NCBI GenBank assembly: GCA_035517655.1
Contig: DATIYJ010000006.1
Location: 1 to 63,613, forward strand
Origin: Nitrospiria bacterium
GTDB taxonomy: Bacteria > Nitrospirota > Nitrospiria > JACQBZ01
DNA length: 63,613 nt
Reading direction: 5' to 3'
The first letter of the stretch is position 1; each line of letters opens with the position of its first letter. A model generated the notes under the pieces. It ran no database searches, was not told the origin of the DNA, and worked only from the letters and a program-made list of their open reading frames with translations. Below are positions 48,467 to 56,850 of the stretch, one piece after another. Made by a program: the position numbers and the translations under genes.

Positions 48467-50089
48467 ATGCCTCGGGAGATCAGACGGTTCCTTTTCATCC
48501 CCATTCTTGTGTTTATCGTCGCGTCTGTCTCGTGTCAATCCACATCGGCAACCGATGAAAAAGCGACGGGCGATATGCTCGTTGTTCCCGACACTGAAAA
48601 GTTTGCCTTCCTGAATCCCCTGCTGACGACCACGACACTGTCGGCCCGCTTAATCGACATCGTCTTCGACGGTTTGATAAAACTTGACGACCGCTTCGAG
48701 CCCAAACCGCAGTTGGCGGAATCCTGGGAACGGCCGGTCGATGGCCGGACCTGGACCTTCCATTTGAGGCCGGGGGTAAAATTCCATGACGGCGTGGAAC
48801 TGACGGCCGACGACGTGGCCTTCACGTTTGAAAAAATGAAGCGGTTTTCAATCGCTCCGACCTCCTTTAATTCTCAGGATATGCAAGAGGTTCATGTCGT
48901 CGATCACTATACGGTTCAAATCACGTCAAAGACCCCCCTCGCCTCCTTTCTCCAATCGCTGGATGTGCCGATTCTGCCAAAACACCTGCTGGAAGGAAAG
49001 GAGATCGAAAATACTTCATTCAACCTTCATCCCGTCGGCACCGGGCCGTTCAAGGTCAAATCATGGTCCGATCAAGAGATCGTTCTGGAAGCCAATGAGT
49101 CTTATTTTTTGGGCAGACCCTACCTCGATAAAATCCGCGCGATCGCGTACCCCGATCGTGAAGCCATCTGGGCCAAGTTGATGGCCGGGGAAGTCGACTT
49201 TTTTGACTATCTCAGCGCCGGTGACTATGAAATTACAAAGCAGGTTCCAAACGTTCGTTTCTACTCGGTTCCCATGCCGTATTATTATCTTGTGGCCCTT
49301 AATATGGAGGATCGTCTTTTTGCGGATCGGCGTGTCCGGCAGGCTTTGAATTACGCCGTCAATAAGGAGGAGATCGTGGCGAAGGTCTTGGAGGGCCAAG
49401 GCCGGATCGCCGCCGGGACGATCTTTCCCGGTTCATGGGCTTACAATCCAAACATCGCACCTTATCCCTACGATCCCAAGAAAGCCCTCGCTCTTCTCGC
49501 GGAAGCCGGCTGGCGGGATCATGACGGCGATCATTTTCTTGATAAAGACGGACGACCGTTTGAATTTACGGTGCAGGTCAACGCCGGAGACGACGCGAAA
49601 AAGAAAACGTTCCTTCTCATCCAACAGCAGCTTCTGGACATTGGAATCAAGGCGAGGCTGAATTTTTTTGACGCGGCCGATATCGGGTTCTATTTTAAGA
49701 AGCAGTTTCAGGCCGTTTTTCCCGAGACACGAGCCGGCGGCGATCCCGATAGTAGTTACAAGTTCTGGCACTCTTCCCAGATTCAAGGCGGGTTTAACGT
49801 AACGTCCTATCATAACAAAACGGTCGACAAACTATTGGAAGAAGGGAGATCCGAATTTGACCAGGAAAGAAGAAAGGCGATATATTTTAATTTCCAAGAA
49901 GAAATCCTCAAGGACCCCCCCGGGATTTTTCTGTATTGGACAAATTATCTCGTCGGAATTCAGAAGCGCTTCAAAGGGGTGAAAATAAGCTCGGTGAGCC
50001 CTTTTGAGAATATTCAGGAATGGTACGTCCCGAAGGCGGAGCAGCGACATCCGGAATCTGAAAGCCCGAGTAGCGCCAGGAAACAATGA
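48467..50089 (+). CDS. Peptide/oligopeptide-type solute-binding lipoprotein
   Basis: The 540-residue product is a family 5 extracellular solute-binding protein (DppA/OppA type). It has a lipoprotein signal (FIPILVFIVASVSC), then FLNPLLTTTTLSARLIDIVFDGLIKLD, LAESWERPVDGRTWTFHLRPGVKFHDGVELTADDVAFTFEK (the family signature) and VRQALNYAVNKEEIV. No ABC permease or ATPase genes are nearby. Instead the gene overlaps a Cache-domain histidine kinase by 4 bases. I infer that it delivers a ligand, perhaps a peptide, to that sensor rather than to a transporter. It lies 91 bases after the mini-peptide gene. Confidence 0.9.
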   Translation: MPREIRRFLFIPILVFIVASVSCQSTSATDEKATGDMLVVPDTEKFAFLNPLLTTTTLSARLIDIVFDGLIKLDDRFEPKPQLAESWERPVDGRTWTFHLRPGVKFHDGVELTADDVAFTFEKMKRFSIAPTSFNSQDMQEVHVVDHYTVQITSKTPLASFLQSLDVPILPKHLLEGKEIENTSFNLHPVGTGPFKVKSWSDQEIVLEANESYFLGRPYLDKIRAIAYPDREAIWAKLMAGEVDFFDYLSAGDYEITKQVPNVRFYSVPMPYYYLVALNMEDRLFADRRVRQALNYAVNKEEIVAKVLEGQGRIAAGTIFPGSWAYNPNIAPYPYDPKKALALLAEAGWRDHDGDHFLDKDGRPFEFTVQVNAGDDAKKKTFLLIQQQLLDIGIKARLNFFDAADIGFYFKKQFQAVFPETRAGGDPDSSYKFWHSSQIQGGFNVTSYHNKTVDKLLEEGRSEFDQERRKAIYFNFQEEILKDPPGIFLYWTNYLVGIQKRFKGVKISSVSPFENIQEWYVPKAEQRHPESESPSSARKQ

Positions 50090-51858
50090 ACAAGGTCTCC
50101 ACGAAACTGATCCTGCTGTTGGTCCTTTCCGCGCTGGTCCCGATGACCCTTTTCGGGATGATCGCCGTCTGGACGGCCCGCGAGACGGCACGACAAATCG
50201 TGGCCGAGGAAAACCTTCAGGTGGCCGACCGCGCCGCCCGCCAGATCGAACAGTACGTCAACAACAGCCAGTCCATCTTGGAAGCCCTGGTTCAGAACCT
50301 GGCCAAGACGGATCTCAAGAACTGGCAAAAGGAACGGATGGTCAGGAATTATACTCTCCAGTTTGAGCGGTTCCGGTCGATTGATCTGGTGGATGAGACC
50401 GGCCGGCTGCTGGTGACCAGCCGGCTGGATTTGACCCGAGAAGACCAACCGGAGATGGCGTCGATCCAGGCCGCACTGGCCGGGCGGGTCTACCGGTCCG
50501 GAGTGTTTATTTCGCGGAACTTCGAGCCGAGCATGACTCTTGCCATTCCCTTGAAGGTGTTGGGTGAAGTTCAGGGCGCCGTCGTGGGGCAGCTGAATCT
50601 GATTGAGATGTGGAAATTGGTGGACAGCATTCGGATCGGGCAGGATGGGCATGCGTTTGTGGTGTCGAAGGAAGGCCTGCTGATCGCCCATGGGCTCAAC
50701 TCGGCCAAAGAGCGGGTTTTTCGCCAGGAGCGTGCAGGCCCTCTCGCGGTCGTCGAGGCGGCTTTGAAGGGAGAAAGGCGGTCCTTCATCTACAACGACC
50801 AGGGAGGCTTTGAACAGATCGGCGTCTCCGCTCCCGTCGAGAGTCTGGGTTGGGGGTTGGTAATCGAGCAGCCGACCCGAGAGGCCTACGCCGCCTCGAC
50901 GCGGCTGACCGGTCAGTTGACCCTTCTTGTGCTGATATTCCTTCTGCTGATGATCCTGATCGGTATGGTCGGAGGAAGACGATCCGTCGTCGCGCCGATC
51001 CGGGAGCTGATCCGAGGCATACGCGAAGTGGGCGGCGGAAATTTAGCTAAAAAGGTCAAAATCTTGACGGGGGATGAGTTTCTGGAGCTCGGGGAAGCGT
51101 TTAATGCCATGACGGACCGCCTGTCAACGTTGGAAGAGAATATCCGGCGCAACGAGCGGGCCGTCTTGCTGGGACGCATCGCGGGCGGGCTGGTGCATGA
51201 TCTTCAACATCCGATTAAAAACCTGGAAAACAGCAGCCGCCTTATGATTCAAAAATATGAAGATCCCAAGGTGCGTGACGTCTATCAGGGCGTCGTAAAA
51301 CGGGAGCTTGGAAATTTGGACCGCTTTTTGGAGAATCTCCTGCACTTAAGCCGCCCCACCCCGATCCAACCCGTCAGCGTCAACCTTTATAATTTTTTCG
51401 AGGATTTCCTCGGGTCCCTTCGAATCGATCCCCGCTGCGTGATTCAAAAATTCGGTGAAGGGTCTTTGGAGCCCTTGGTCGACGGAAAAGTCCGGGTTTC
51501 GGCCGATGTCCATCCGCCGGAGCTAACGGTCTGGGCGGATCGGTTTGCTCTCGAACGCATCTTGAAGAATTTGGTCGCCAACGCCCTTGAGGCGATGCCG
51601 AATGGAGGCCGGCTGGATATTTCGGCCCGGCCGGCCCCGCCGAACCTAACCGAGATTTCGGTTTCGGATACCGGCGGCGGTATTCCTCCGGACCGGCTGG
51701 ACAATTTGTTTGAAGACTTTATCACCACCAAACGCAAAGGGCTGGGTCTCGGCTTGGCGATCTGTAAAAAAATTGTGGACGAGCACAGGGCCGCCATTCA
51801 TGTTCAAAACCGCCCCAGTTATGGAACCACGTTTATCCTGCGCTTCCCCAATCCCTGA
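50086..51858 (+). CDS. Cache-HAMP sensor histidine kinase
   Basis: The 590-residue product has a first membrane helix at about residues 8-29, a periplasmic double-Cache sensor (about 30-275), a second membrane helix at about 277-297, HAMP (about 298-350), and a kinase core. The core has His371 (GRIAGGLVHDLQHPIKNLEN), VANALEAMPNGG, VSDTGGGIPPDRL and GLGLGLAI. All catalytic motifs are present. The ATGA overlap with the solute-binding protein gene suggests the lipoprotein is its ligand-presenting partner. No receiver follows in the same unit; the REC-containing protein at 52048 is the nearest possible partner. Confidence 0.9.
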   Translation: MNKVSTKLILLLVLSALVPMTLFGMIAVWTARETARQIVAEENLQVADRAARQIEQYVNNSQSILEALVQNLAKTDLKNWQKERMVRNYTLQFERFRSIDLVDETGRLLVTSRLDLTREDQPEMASIQAALAGRVYRSGVFISRNFEPSMTLAIPLKVLGEVQGAVVGQLNLIEMWKLVDSIRIGQDGHAFVVSKEGLLIAHGLNSAKERVFRQERAGPLAVVEAALKGERRSFIYNDQGGFEQIGVSAPVESLGWGLVIEQPTREAYAASTRLTGQLTLLVLIFLLLMILIGMVGGRRSVVAPIRELIRGIREVGGGNLAKKVKILTGDEFLELGEAFNAMTDRLSTLEENIRRNERAVLLGRIAGGLVHDLQHPIKNLENSSRLMIQKYEDPKVRDVYQGVVKRELGNLDRFLENLLHLSRPTPIQPVSVNLYNFFEDFLGSLRIDPRCVIQKFGEGSLEPLVDGKVRVSADVHPPELTVWADRFALERILKNLVANALEAMPNGGRLDISARPAPPNLTEISVSDTGGGIPPDRLDNLFEDFITTKRKGLGLGLAICKKIVDEHRAAIHVQNRPSYGTTFILRFPNP

Positions 51859-51882
51859 GATCGATTGGATCTAAGGCATCCG

Positions 51883-51899
51883 TTGGCACGAGGTTTGCT
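51883..51899 (+). promoter_or_regulatory. Sigma-54 promoter of the REC-pseudokinase gene
   Basis: TTGGCACGAGGTTTGCT matches the sigma-54 consensus YTGGCACGRNNNTTGCW at every defined position. Transcription would start near 51911, leaving a leader of about 137 bases before ATG 52048. The leader holds no clear gene. Confidence 0.88.
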
Positions 51900-52047
51900 T
51901 GTCTTTTATCGGCATCCCCGGCGCCCAACGTCTTCAGAAGCATTCCGATCGGATATGTTTCTGGTGGCAGGACAGCGGGCGCCGGGGCTGTTTTCGGATG
52001 CAGCGGGACCTGCGGAATCCGGTTAGCAGCAAAACGATCGCTCTAAC

Positions 52048-53217
52048 ATGAAGACGAATAAAAAAACCATCGGGCCGGTCGGATCAAGGGAAATGTTTAA
52101 GGTTCGAGACGATGTCCATACCGCCCCGGCTGTCCCTCCGATGATTCACCAAGATCACCGCGCCTCTCCGCCCAAAATTCTTGTCATCGCCGATTACCCC
52201 GACACCCGGTCCCTGCTGAGAAAAGAACTCCAGGCGGCGCATTACGATGTGATCGCGGCGGAAAGCGACGTCGAAGGCCTGAACCTTTCGGCGGCCGTGC
52301 ATCCCGACCTCATCCTTGTCGATCTGCCGATCCTTTCCATGGACGGCGTTCAATCCTGGAAACGGCTAAACAGTCATTCGACGACCCGGCCGACGCCTTT
52401 AATTTTTCTGACCTCCGTGAGCCGGGTGGAAGAGATCCTGACCGGTTCGGGTTTAGACGCCGTGGATTGCGTGGTGAAGCCCTATCGCCTGAAGGAACTT
52501 CGGTCGCGCATTCGCAGGGCGCTTACGGTCCGGGATGAACAGGAAAAACGCCATGAAGAGATCCAACAGTTCAAGAACCGGTTTGTCGCCAAGGTGCTGA
52601 GCGAGCTTCGCACCCCCGTGACGGTCATCGCCGGATTTTGCTCTCTGCTGGAGCAGAAGCTGGGCCGGTTGGCTCCCTCGGTGTCCGGCGCTTATCTGCG
52701 GGAGATTATCCGACACGTGAATGATCTCCTGGATCTGGCGGACGGACTCGAGGGCGTTTCCCGCACGCGTTCTGCTTTCGAGAAAGTCGGCCTCACTCAA
52801 GTCCTCCGGGAGGCGGTTGAAAAATTCCGCCGCCGTCTGGATAAAAAAGGAGTGCGCCTGGTGTTCAAGTCTCCCACGAAAGACCGGCTGATGCTTGAGG
52901 GGAGCCGGCGTGATTTGTTCCTGGCCTTCGGCTATCTCTTGTCGAACGCCCACCGCTTCACGGCCGCGGGCGGGACCGTCACCATCCGGATCTTGCCCCT
53001 GGGGCATGAGGCCCGGATTGAGATGGCCTGCACGGGTTCCGGTGTTCCTCCGGAGCCGTCGGGCCGGGGAATCTCCGATGGAGAAACGGGCCCCCTCGGC
53101 CTGACGATCGCCCGATCGATCGCCGAACGGCACCGCGGGGAGCTTGGAGTTGAAAACCGGTCCGGGCAGGAAAGTCGCATCTGGATGACGCTTCCCTTGA
53201 ATCCCCCTCTTGTTTGA
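52048..53217 (+). CDS. Receiver domain fused to a degenerate histidine kinase
   Basis: The 389-residue product has a receiver domain (Asp92 in LILVDLPIL, Thr122, Lys144) and then a histidine-kinase-like part. At the phospho-acceptor site the usual VSHELRTP reads VLSELRTP, so Ser185 replaces His. In the ATPase part the N-box Asn300 is kept, but the DTGxG motif is CTGSG (328-332), losing the key Asp. It therefore looks unable to autophosphorylate. The gene stands behind a consensus sigma-54 promoter. I infer a regulatory pseudokinase, perhaps binding the neighbouring Cache kinase or the GGDEF-EAL protein. Confidence 0.85.
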   Translation: MKTNKKTIGPVGSREMFKVRDDVHTAPAVPPMIHQDHRASPPKILVIADYPDTRSLLRKELQAAHYDVIAAESDVEGLNLSAAVHPDLILVDLPILSMDGVQSWKRLNSHSTTRPTPLIFLTSVSRVEEILTGSGLDAVDCVVKPYRLKELRSRIRRALTVRDEQEKRHEEIQQFKNRFVAKVLSELRTPVTVIAGFCSLLEQKLGRLAPSVSGAYLREIIRHVNDLLDLADGLEGVSRTRSAFEKVGLTQVLREAVEKFRRRLDKKGVRLVFKSPTKDRLMLEGSRRDLFLAFGYLLSNAHRFTAAGGTVTIRILPLGHEARIEMACTGSGVPPEPSGRGISDGETGPLGLTIARSIAERHRGELGVENRSGQESRIWMTLPLNPPLV

Positions 53218-53286
53218 TTTAAATCGGCGCGGCACCCTCGCCTGCGGTTTCTCCCATGGCGCCGTTCTCCCGGCGATCCATCCGTT

Positions 53287-53315
53287 TTTACAAAACGCAA
53301 GGTCTATGGTAAGCT
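53287..53315 (+). promoter_or_regulatory. Possible promoter of the GGDEF-EAL gene
   Basis: TTTACA and TAAGCT are 17 bases apart, about 54 bases before ATG 53369. Both boxes are moderate. Confidence 0.35.
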
Positions 53316-53368
53316 ATGCCCGCCGTACGCCAAAATACCGGTCGACGAGTCTTGGAGCATGGAAGATT

Positions 53369-55084
53369 ATGGGTAGACCGCTGCGCGTATTGATGGTTGA
53401 GGATTCGGAAGCGGACGCTTTATTGGTGATCCGCAAACTGAACCAGGCCGGTTACGATCCGATCGTCAAACGAGTGGACACACACGCCGCGATGGCCAAG
53501 GTTCTTTTAGATCAGGCCTGGGACATCGTCCTTTGCGACTACGACCTGCCGAAGTTCAGCGCGCCCGATGCCTTGGCGCTCGTTAAAAAAAGCGGGCTGG
53601 ACCTCCCGTTCATCATCGTGTCCGGGAAGATCGCAGAAGATATGGCCGTCGCCGCCATGAAAAGCGGGGCCCAGGATTACATCTTAAAGAACGATCTCTC
53701 CCGACTGGGCCTCGTTATTGAACGGGAGTTGCGCGAGGTCAGGGTCAGAAGGGAACGGGAGCAAGCGGCGCGAACCATAAAGTACTTGGCGTATTACGAC
53801 CCGCTGACCGCCTTTCCCAACCGGATTCTGCTTCTGGAGCATCTGCAACGGGCCATTGTCGACGGGCGGCAGGCCAAACACGCGGTGGCGCTGATCCTCA
53901 TGGACCTGGACCGATTCAAGGAGATTAACGATACCCTGGGACATGATCACGGCGACAACCTTCTCTACCAGGTCGGATCGCGCTTAAAGCGCGTGCTGTT
54001 TGAGCCGGACATCGTTTCGCGTCTCGGCGGAGACGAGTTTGCCGTGATGCTTCCGAGGCTGGCGGCGGCTGAACACATCACGGTGGTGGTCCAAAAAATC
54101 CTGAAAGCCCTGGAAGACCCCTTCATGATCGAGAAGCTGCCCATCGCGGTTGAAACCAGCATCGGCATCGCGCTCTACCCCGATCACGGCGCGGACGCCG
54201 AGACGCTCTTTCAGCGGGCCGATGTGGCCATGTACGAGGCCAAACGCACCGGCAGCGGATATACCCTTTATGCCGCGGAACTGGATCAGCACAGTCCCCG
54301 CCGGCTGGCCTTGATGGGGGCCTTGCGCAAGGGGATCGAGCGGAACCAATTATTCCTGCACTACCAACCGAAGGTCAGTCTGACCACGGGTCGGGTGATC
54401 GGCTTGGAGGGGCTGGTTCGCTGGCGGCATCCGGAATATGGATTAATTCCTCCCGAGCAATTCATCGGCCCGGCGGAGCAAACGGGGTTGATCGGTCCGC
54501 TGACTCAGTGGGTCATCACGACGGCGCTGAACGATGATCGAGCCTGGCGGGACGCGCAGATCCCGCTCACGGTATCGGTCAATTTATCGACCCGAAGCCT
54601 CCATGATTCAAGGCTTCCGGTCCAGCTTGCGGAATGGCTGCGGCTTCACGGCGGCTCACCGGAACGCCTCGAACTGGAGATTACGGAGAGCGCGATCATG
54701 GCCGATCCGGGACAGGCCCTGGAAATCCTTTTCAAAGTCTACGAGATGGGCGTCCGGTTTTCGATTGACGACTTCGGCACCGGGTATTCCTCGTTGGCCT
54801 ATCTCCGAAAACTGCCGGTGGACGCCATCAAAATCGATAAATCCTTTGTCATCAACATGGCGAGCGACCCCAACGATTTAGTGATCGTGCGCTCGACCAT
54901 TGAGCTCGGTCACAACATGGGCATCAAGGTGGTGGCGGAGGGCGTGGAAAACAAGGAGACCTATCAACGACTGATTGAACTGGGTTGCGACGCGGCTCAG
55001 GGTTATTACATGAGCCGGCCACTCCCCTTGGCCGAGCTAAACCGATGGCTGGACGAATCGCCCTGGGGATCGAAGCAAGCCTGA
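53369..55084 (+). CDS. REC-GGDEF-EAL protein (c-di-GMP turnover)
   Basis: From ATG 53369 the 571-residue product has a receiver domain (Asp57 in VLCDYDLP), a diguanylate cyclase domain with intact GGDEF (220-224), and an EAL phosphodiesterase domain. The EAL motif reads EGL, with NLSTRS, EITESA, IDDFGTGYSSL, KIDKSF and AEGVEN all present. Both activities are therefore possible. The product-inhibition site before GGDEF reads FEPD instead of RxxD, so feedback is probably lost. It would control c-di-GMP, the ligand expected for the PilZ fusion at 27779. The frame is open further upstream, but that part overlaps the previous gene. Confidence 0.92.
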   Translation: MGRPLRVLMVEDSEADALLVIRKLNQAGYDPIVKRVDTHAAMAKVLLDQAWDIVLCDYDLPKFSAPDALALVKKSGLDLPFIIVSGKIAEDMAVAAMKSGAQDYILKNDLSRLGLVIERELREVRVRREREQAARTIKYLAYYDPLTAFPNRILLLEHLQRAIVDGRQAKHAVALILMDLDRFKEINDTLGHDHGDNLLYQVGSRLKRVLFEPDIVSRLGGDEFAVMLPRLAAAEHITVVVQKILKALEDPFMIEKLPIAVETSIGIALYPDHGADAETLFQRADVAMYEAKRTGSGYTLYAAELDQHSPRRLALMGALRKGIERNQLFLHYQPKVSLTTGRVIGLEGLVRWRHPEYGLIPPEQFIGPAEQTGLIGPLTQWVITTALNDDRAWRDAQIPLTVSVNLSTRSLHDSRLPVQLAEWLRLHGGSPERLELEITESAIMADPGQALEILFKVYEMGVRFSIDDFGTGYSSLAYLRKLPVDAIKIDKSFVINMASDPNDLVIVRSTIELGHNMGIKVVAEGVENKETYQRLIELGCDAAQGYYMSRPLPLAELNRWLDESPWGSKQA

Positions 55085-55109
55085 GATGCCCGGGACCCCC
55101 TTCCTCTAA

Positions 55110-55138
55110 TTGACAAGGGCCCCTCGGCTTTCTATAAT
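55110..55138 (+). promoter_or_regulatory. Consensus sigma-70 promoter of tRNA-Leu
   Basis: TTGACA and TATAAT are both perfect and 17 bases apart, ending 22 bases before the tRNA. This is the strongest housekeeping promoter in the window. Confidence 0.9.
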
Positions 55139-55160
55139 ACCATTTCTACAAACATCGGGA

Positions 55161-55244
55161 GCCGAAGTGGCGGAATGGCAGACGCGCACGTTTGAGGGGC
55201 GTGTGGGGAAACCCGTGGGGGTTCAACTCCCCCCTTCGGCACCA
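55161..55244 (+). tRNA. tRNA-Leu (anticodon GAG)
   Basis: The acceptor stem GCCGAAG/CTTCGGC, anticodon loop TTGAGGG (anticodon GAG), a long variable arm (class II) and T-arm GGGGGTTCAACTCCCCC are all visible. The CCA end is encoded. It reads leucine codons CUC and CUU. The gene stands alone behind a consensus promoter. Confidence 0.97.
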
Positions 55245-55270
55245 GAAAATTTTCCGCGCGGGAAATTTTC
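55245..55270. terminator. 11-base-pair hairpin directly after tRNA-Leu
   Basis: GAAAATTTTCC and GGGAAATTTTC pair fully (one G-U) around a GCGC loop, beginning at the base after CCA. No T-run follows, so termination is uncertain; it may guide 3' processing. Confidence 0.5.
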
Positions 55271-55340
55271 CGGTGAATCGTGAATGGCAAATCGTCGGTT
55301 GTTTTTCGGCCCGTAACGCCAACCCTGCCCAAGTTTCTTC

Positions 55341-55967
55341 ATGGCCAACCGCATCACACTTCTCCGAGTTGCCCTGCTCTTTATCGCGATCGGATTTATT
55401 TATACCGACACGGTTTTGGGTGAACTGATTGCGTTCGGAGTCGTCCTCGTCGTTGTTCTGCTGGACGGCCTGGACGGGATGATCGCGCGACGGACCGGAC
55501 GGGCCGATGAGACCGGCGCGGTGATGGACATTTTCGCGGACCGGGTTGTTGAGAACGCGCTTTGGATCGTCTTCGCCCATATCGGGCTGATCCCCGTTTG
55601 GATCCCGATCACGGTGATGGTCCGGGGGCTGGCGACGGATGCGGTCCGGTCGATCGCCCGGACCCGCGGCGAGACGGCTTTCGGGACGATGCTGCGCTCC
55701 GGGATCGGCCGCCGGGTGGTGGCCTCGCGCGCCTCCCGCGCGGTTTATGCCGCGGCGAAAGCCGTCACCTTCGGATATCTCCTTTTGTACATGGCCCTGA
55801 TCCGGGCCCAGGCGGTCGGACTGGATCTTGGCGGGATGGAAAACGGGCTTCCGTGGGCGTACAAGTTCGGGATGGGGCTTGTCTACTTCACCGTCGCATG
55901 CTGTCTGGCGCGCGGGATACCGGTTCTGATCGAAGGCCGACGCTATGTCCGAACCGAAGCGAAGTAA
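55341..55967 (+). CDS. CDP-alcohol phosphatidyltransferase (PgsA-like)
   Basis: This 208-residue inner-membrane protein has five to six hydrophobic segments. It has the complete CDP-alcohol signature [18 protein letters not shown] followed by AVMDIFAD, i.e. D-x2-D-G-x2-A-R-x8-G-x3-D-x3-D. The family joins a CDP-activated lipid to an alcohol such as glycerol phosphate, serine or inositol phosphate. Glycerol phosphate (PgsA) is a fair guess because the next gene, overlapping by 23 bases, encodes a HAD-IB phosphatase like PgpC. The exact acceptor is not decided by sequence. Confidence 0.85.
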   Translation: MANRITLLRVALLFIAIGFIYTDTVLGELIAFGVVLVVVLLDGLDGMIARRTGRADETGAVMDIFADRVVENALWIVFAHIGLIPVWIPITVMVRGLATDAVRSIARTRGETAFGTMLRSGIGRRVVASRASRAVYAAAKAVTFGYLLLYMALIRAQAVGLDLGGMENGLPWAYKFGMGLVYFTVACCLARGIPVLIEGRRYVRTEAK

Positions 55968-56646
55968 GGATGTTCGCCCCTCCGTCGCGTCCGGGAAGTC
56001 CCCCGTATCGGTCATTCTGGACCTTGACTACACACTGGTTCCCCGAACATCGGTTGAACGGATATTTATACGGTTTCTCTGGAACCGCGGCTGGCTCCGG
56101 CTTCCGGACTTCCTCCGAACGATCCGAAGTCTCCTGATCGATAGCCGGGGCCCGTTAACGATCCGTCTTAAGACGAACAAATGCTATCTGGCCGGCCGTT
56201 CCGTCCGGGCCATGGAGGAATTGGCGGGTGCCTTTGTTTTGGACGAGATCCGTCCGGTCGTGTCGCCGAAGGCCCTGGCCGTATTGGAGGATCACCGTCG
56301 GCAGGGACACCGCCTTCTGTTGCTGACGGGTTGTCCGGAGTTTTTGATCCGCCCGCTGGCGGACAAACTCGGCATCGATTCCGTCATCGGCTCGCGGCTG
56401 GAGGAGAGAGGCGGACGATGGACCGGCCGGTTGATTCCGCCTCACCCCTACGGTGAGGCCAAGCGCCGGCTGTTGGAAACGTGGGCCGAGATGGAAACCG
56501 TTCGACTGGATCAATCCCACGCGTATGCGGACAGCTCCGCGGATGTCCCCATTTTTGAGGCGGTGGGCTACCCGCATGTCGTTAATCCCGGCCGGTCGAT
56601 GAAACGGTTGGCGGCCGTCCGCGGTTGGCCCGTTTTGAATTGGTAA
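55945..56646 (+). CDS. HAD-IB family phosphatase (possible phosphatidylglycerophosphatase)
   Basis: The 233-residue product has HAD motifs I (ILDLDYTLV), II (LLLLTGCPE), III (Lys in GEAKRRLL) and IV (AYADSSADVPIFEAV), all intact, with a helical cap after motif I. SerB, PgpC and CicA belong to this class. Overlap with the CDP-alcohol phosphatidyltransferase gene suggests a two-step pathway to phosphatidylglycerol (inference). Confidence 0.82.
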   Translation: MSEPKRSKDVRPSVASGKSPVSVILDLDYTLVPRTSVERIFIRFLWNRGWLRLPDFLRTIRSLLIDSRGPLTIRLKTNKCYLAGRSVRAMEELAGAFVLDEIRPVVSPKALAVLEDHRRQGHRLLLLTGCPEFLIRPLADKLGIDSVIGSRLEERGGRWTGRLIPPHPYGEAKRRLLETWAEMETVRLDQSHAYADSSADVPIFEAVGYPHVVNPGRSMKRLAAVRGWPVLNW

Positions 56647-56714
56647 ATGGGGTCCCCGGCCCCCGCCATCCCCGCGCGGGCGTCGGGCTGCGGTTTCCAA
56701 GGGAACTTTTCCCC

Positions 56715-56743
56715 TTGATTTGCAACGGGTCGCTTGGCATAAT
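56715..56743 (+). promoter_or_regulatory. Possible promoter of queE
   Basis: TTGATT and CATAAT are 17 bases apart, about 107 bases before the queE ATG. The leader includes an AT-rich stretch at 56789-56812. I see no clear preQ1 riboswitch in it. Confidence 0.5.
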
Positions 56744-56850
56744 GAACCGTCGGATGGAAGGCCGGCCCCAAAAAATCCCGCCGCCTTTGAATATTATAAT
56801 ATATAATATAAAAGCGGAGTCCGAGCCGGTGCGCGATCAATCTGTCGGCC

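Noticed and set aside
56647-56850. preQ1 riboswitch before queE
   Set aside because: The leader is AT-rich, but I cannot find the compact hairpin plus A-rich tail that defines preQ1 classes.
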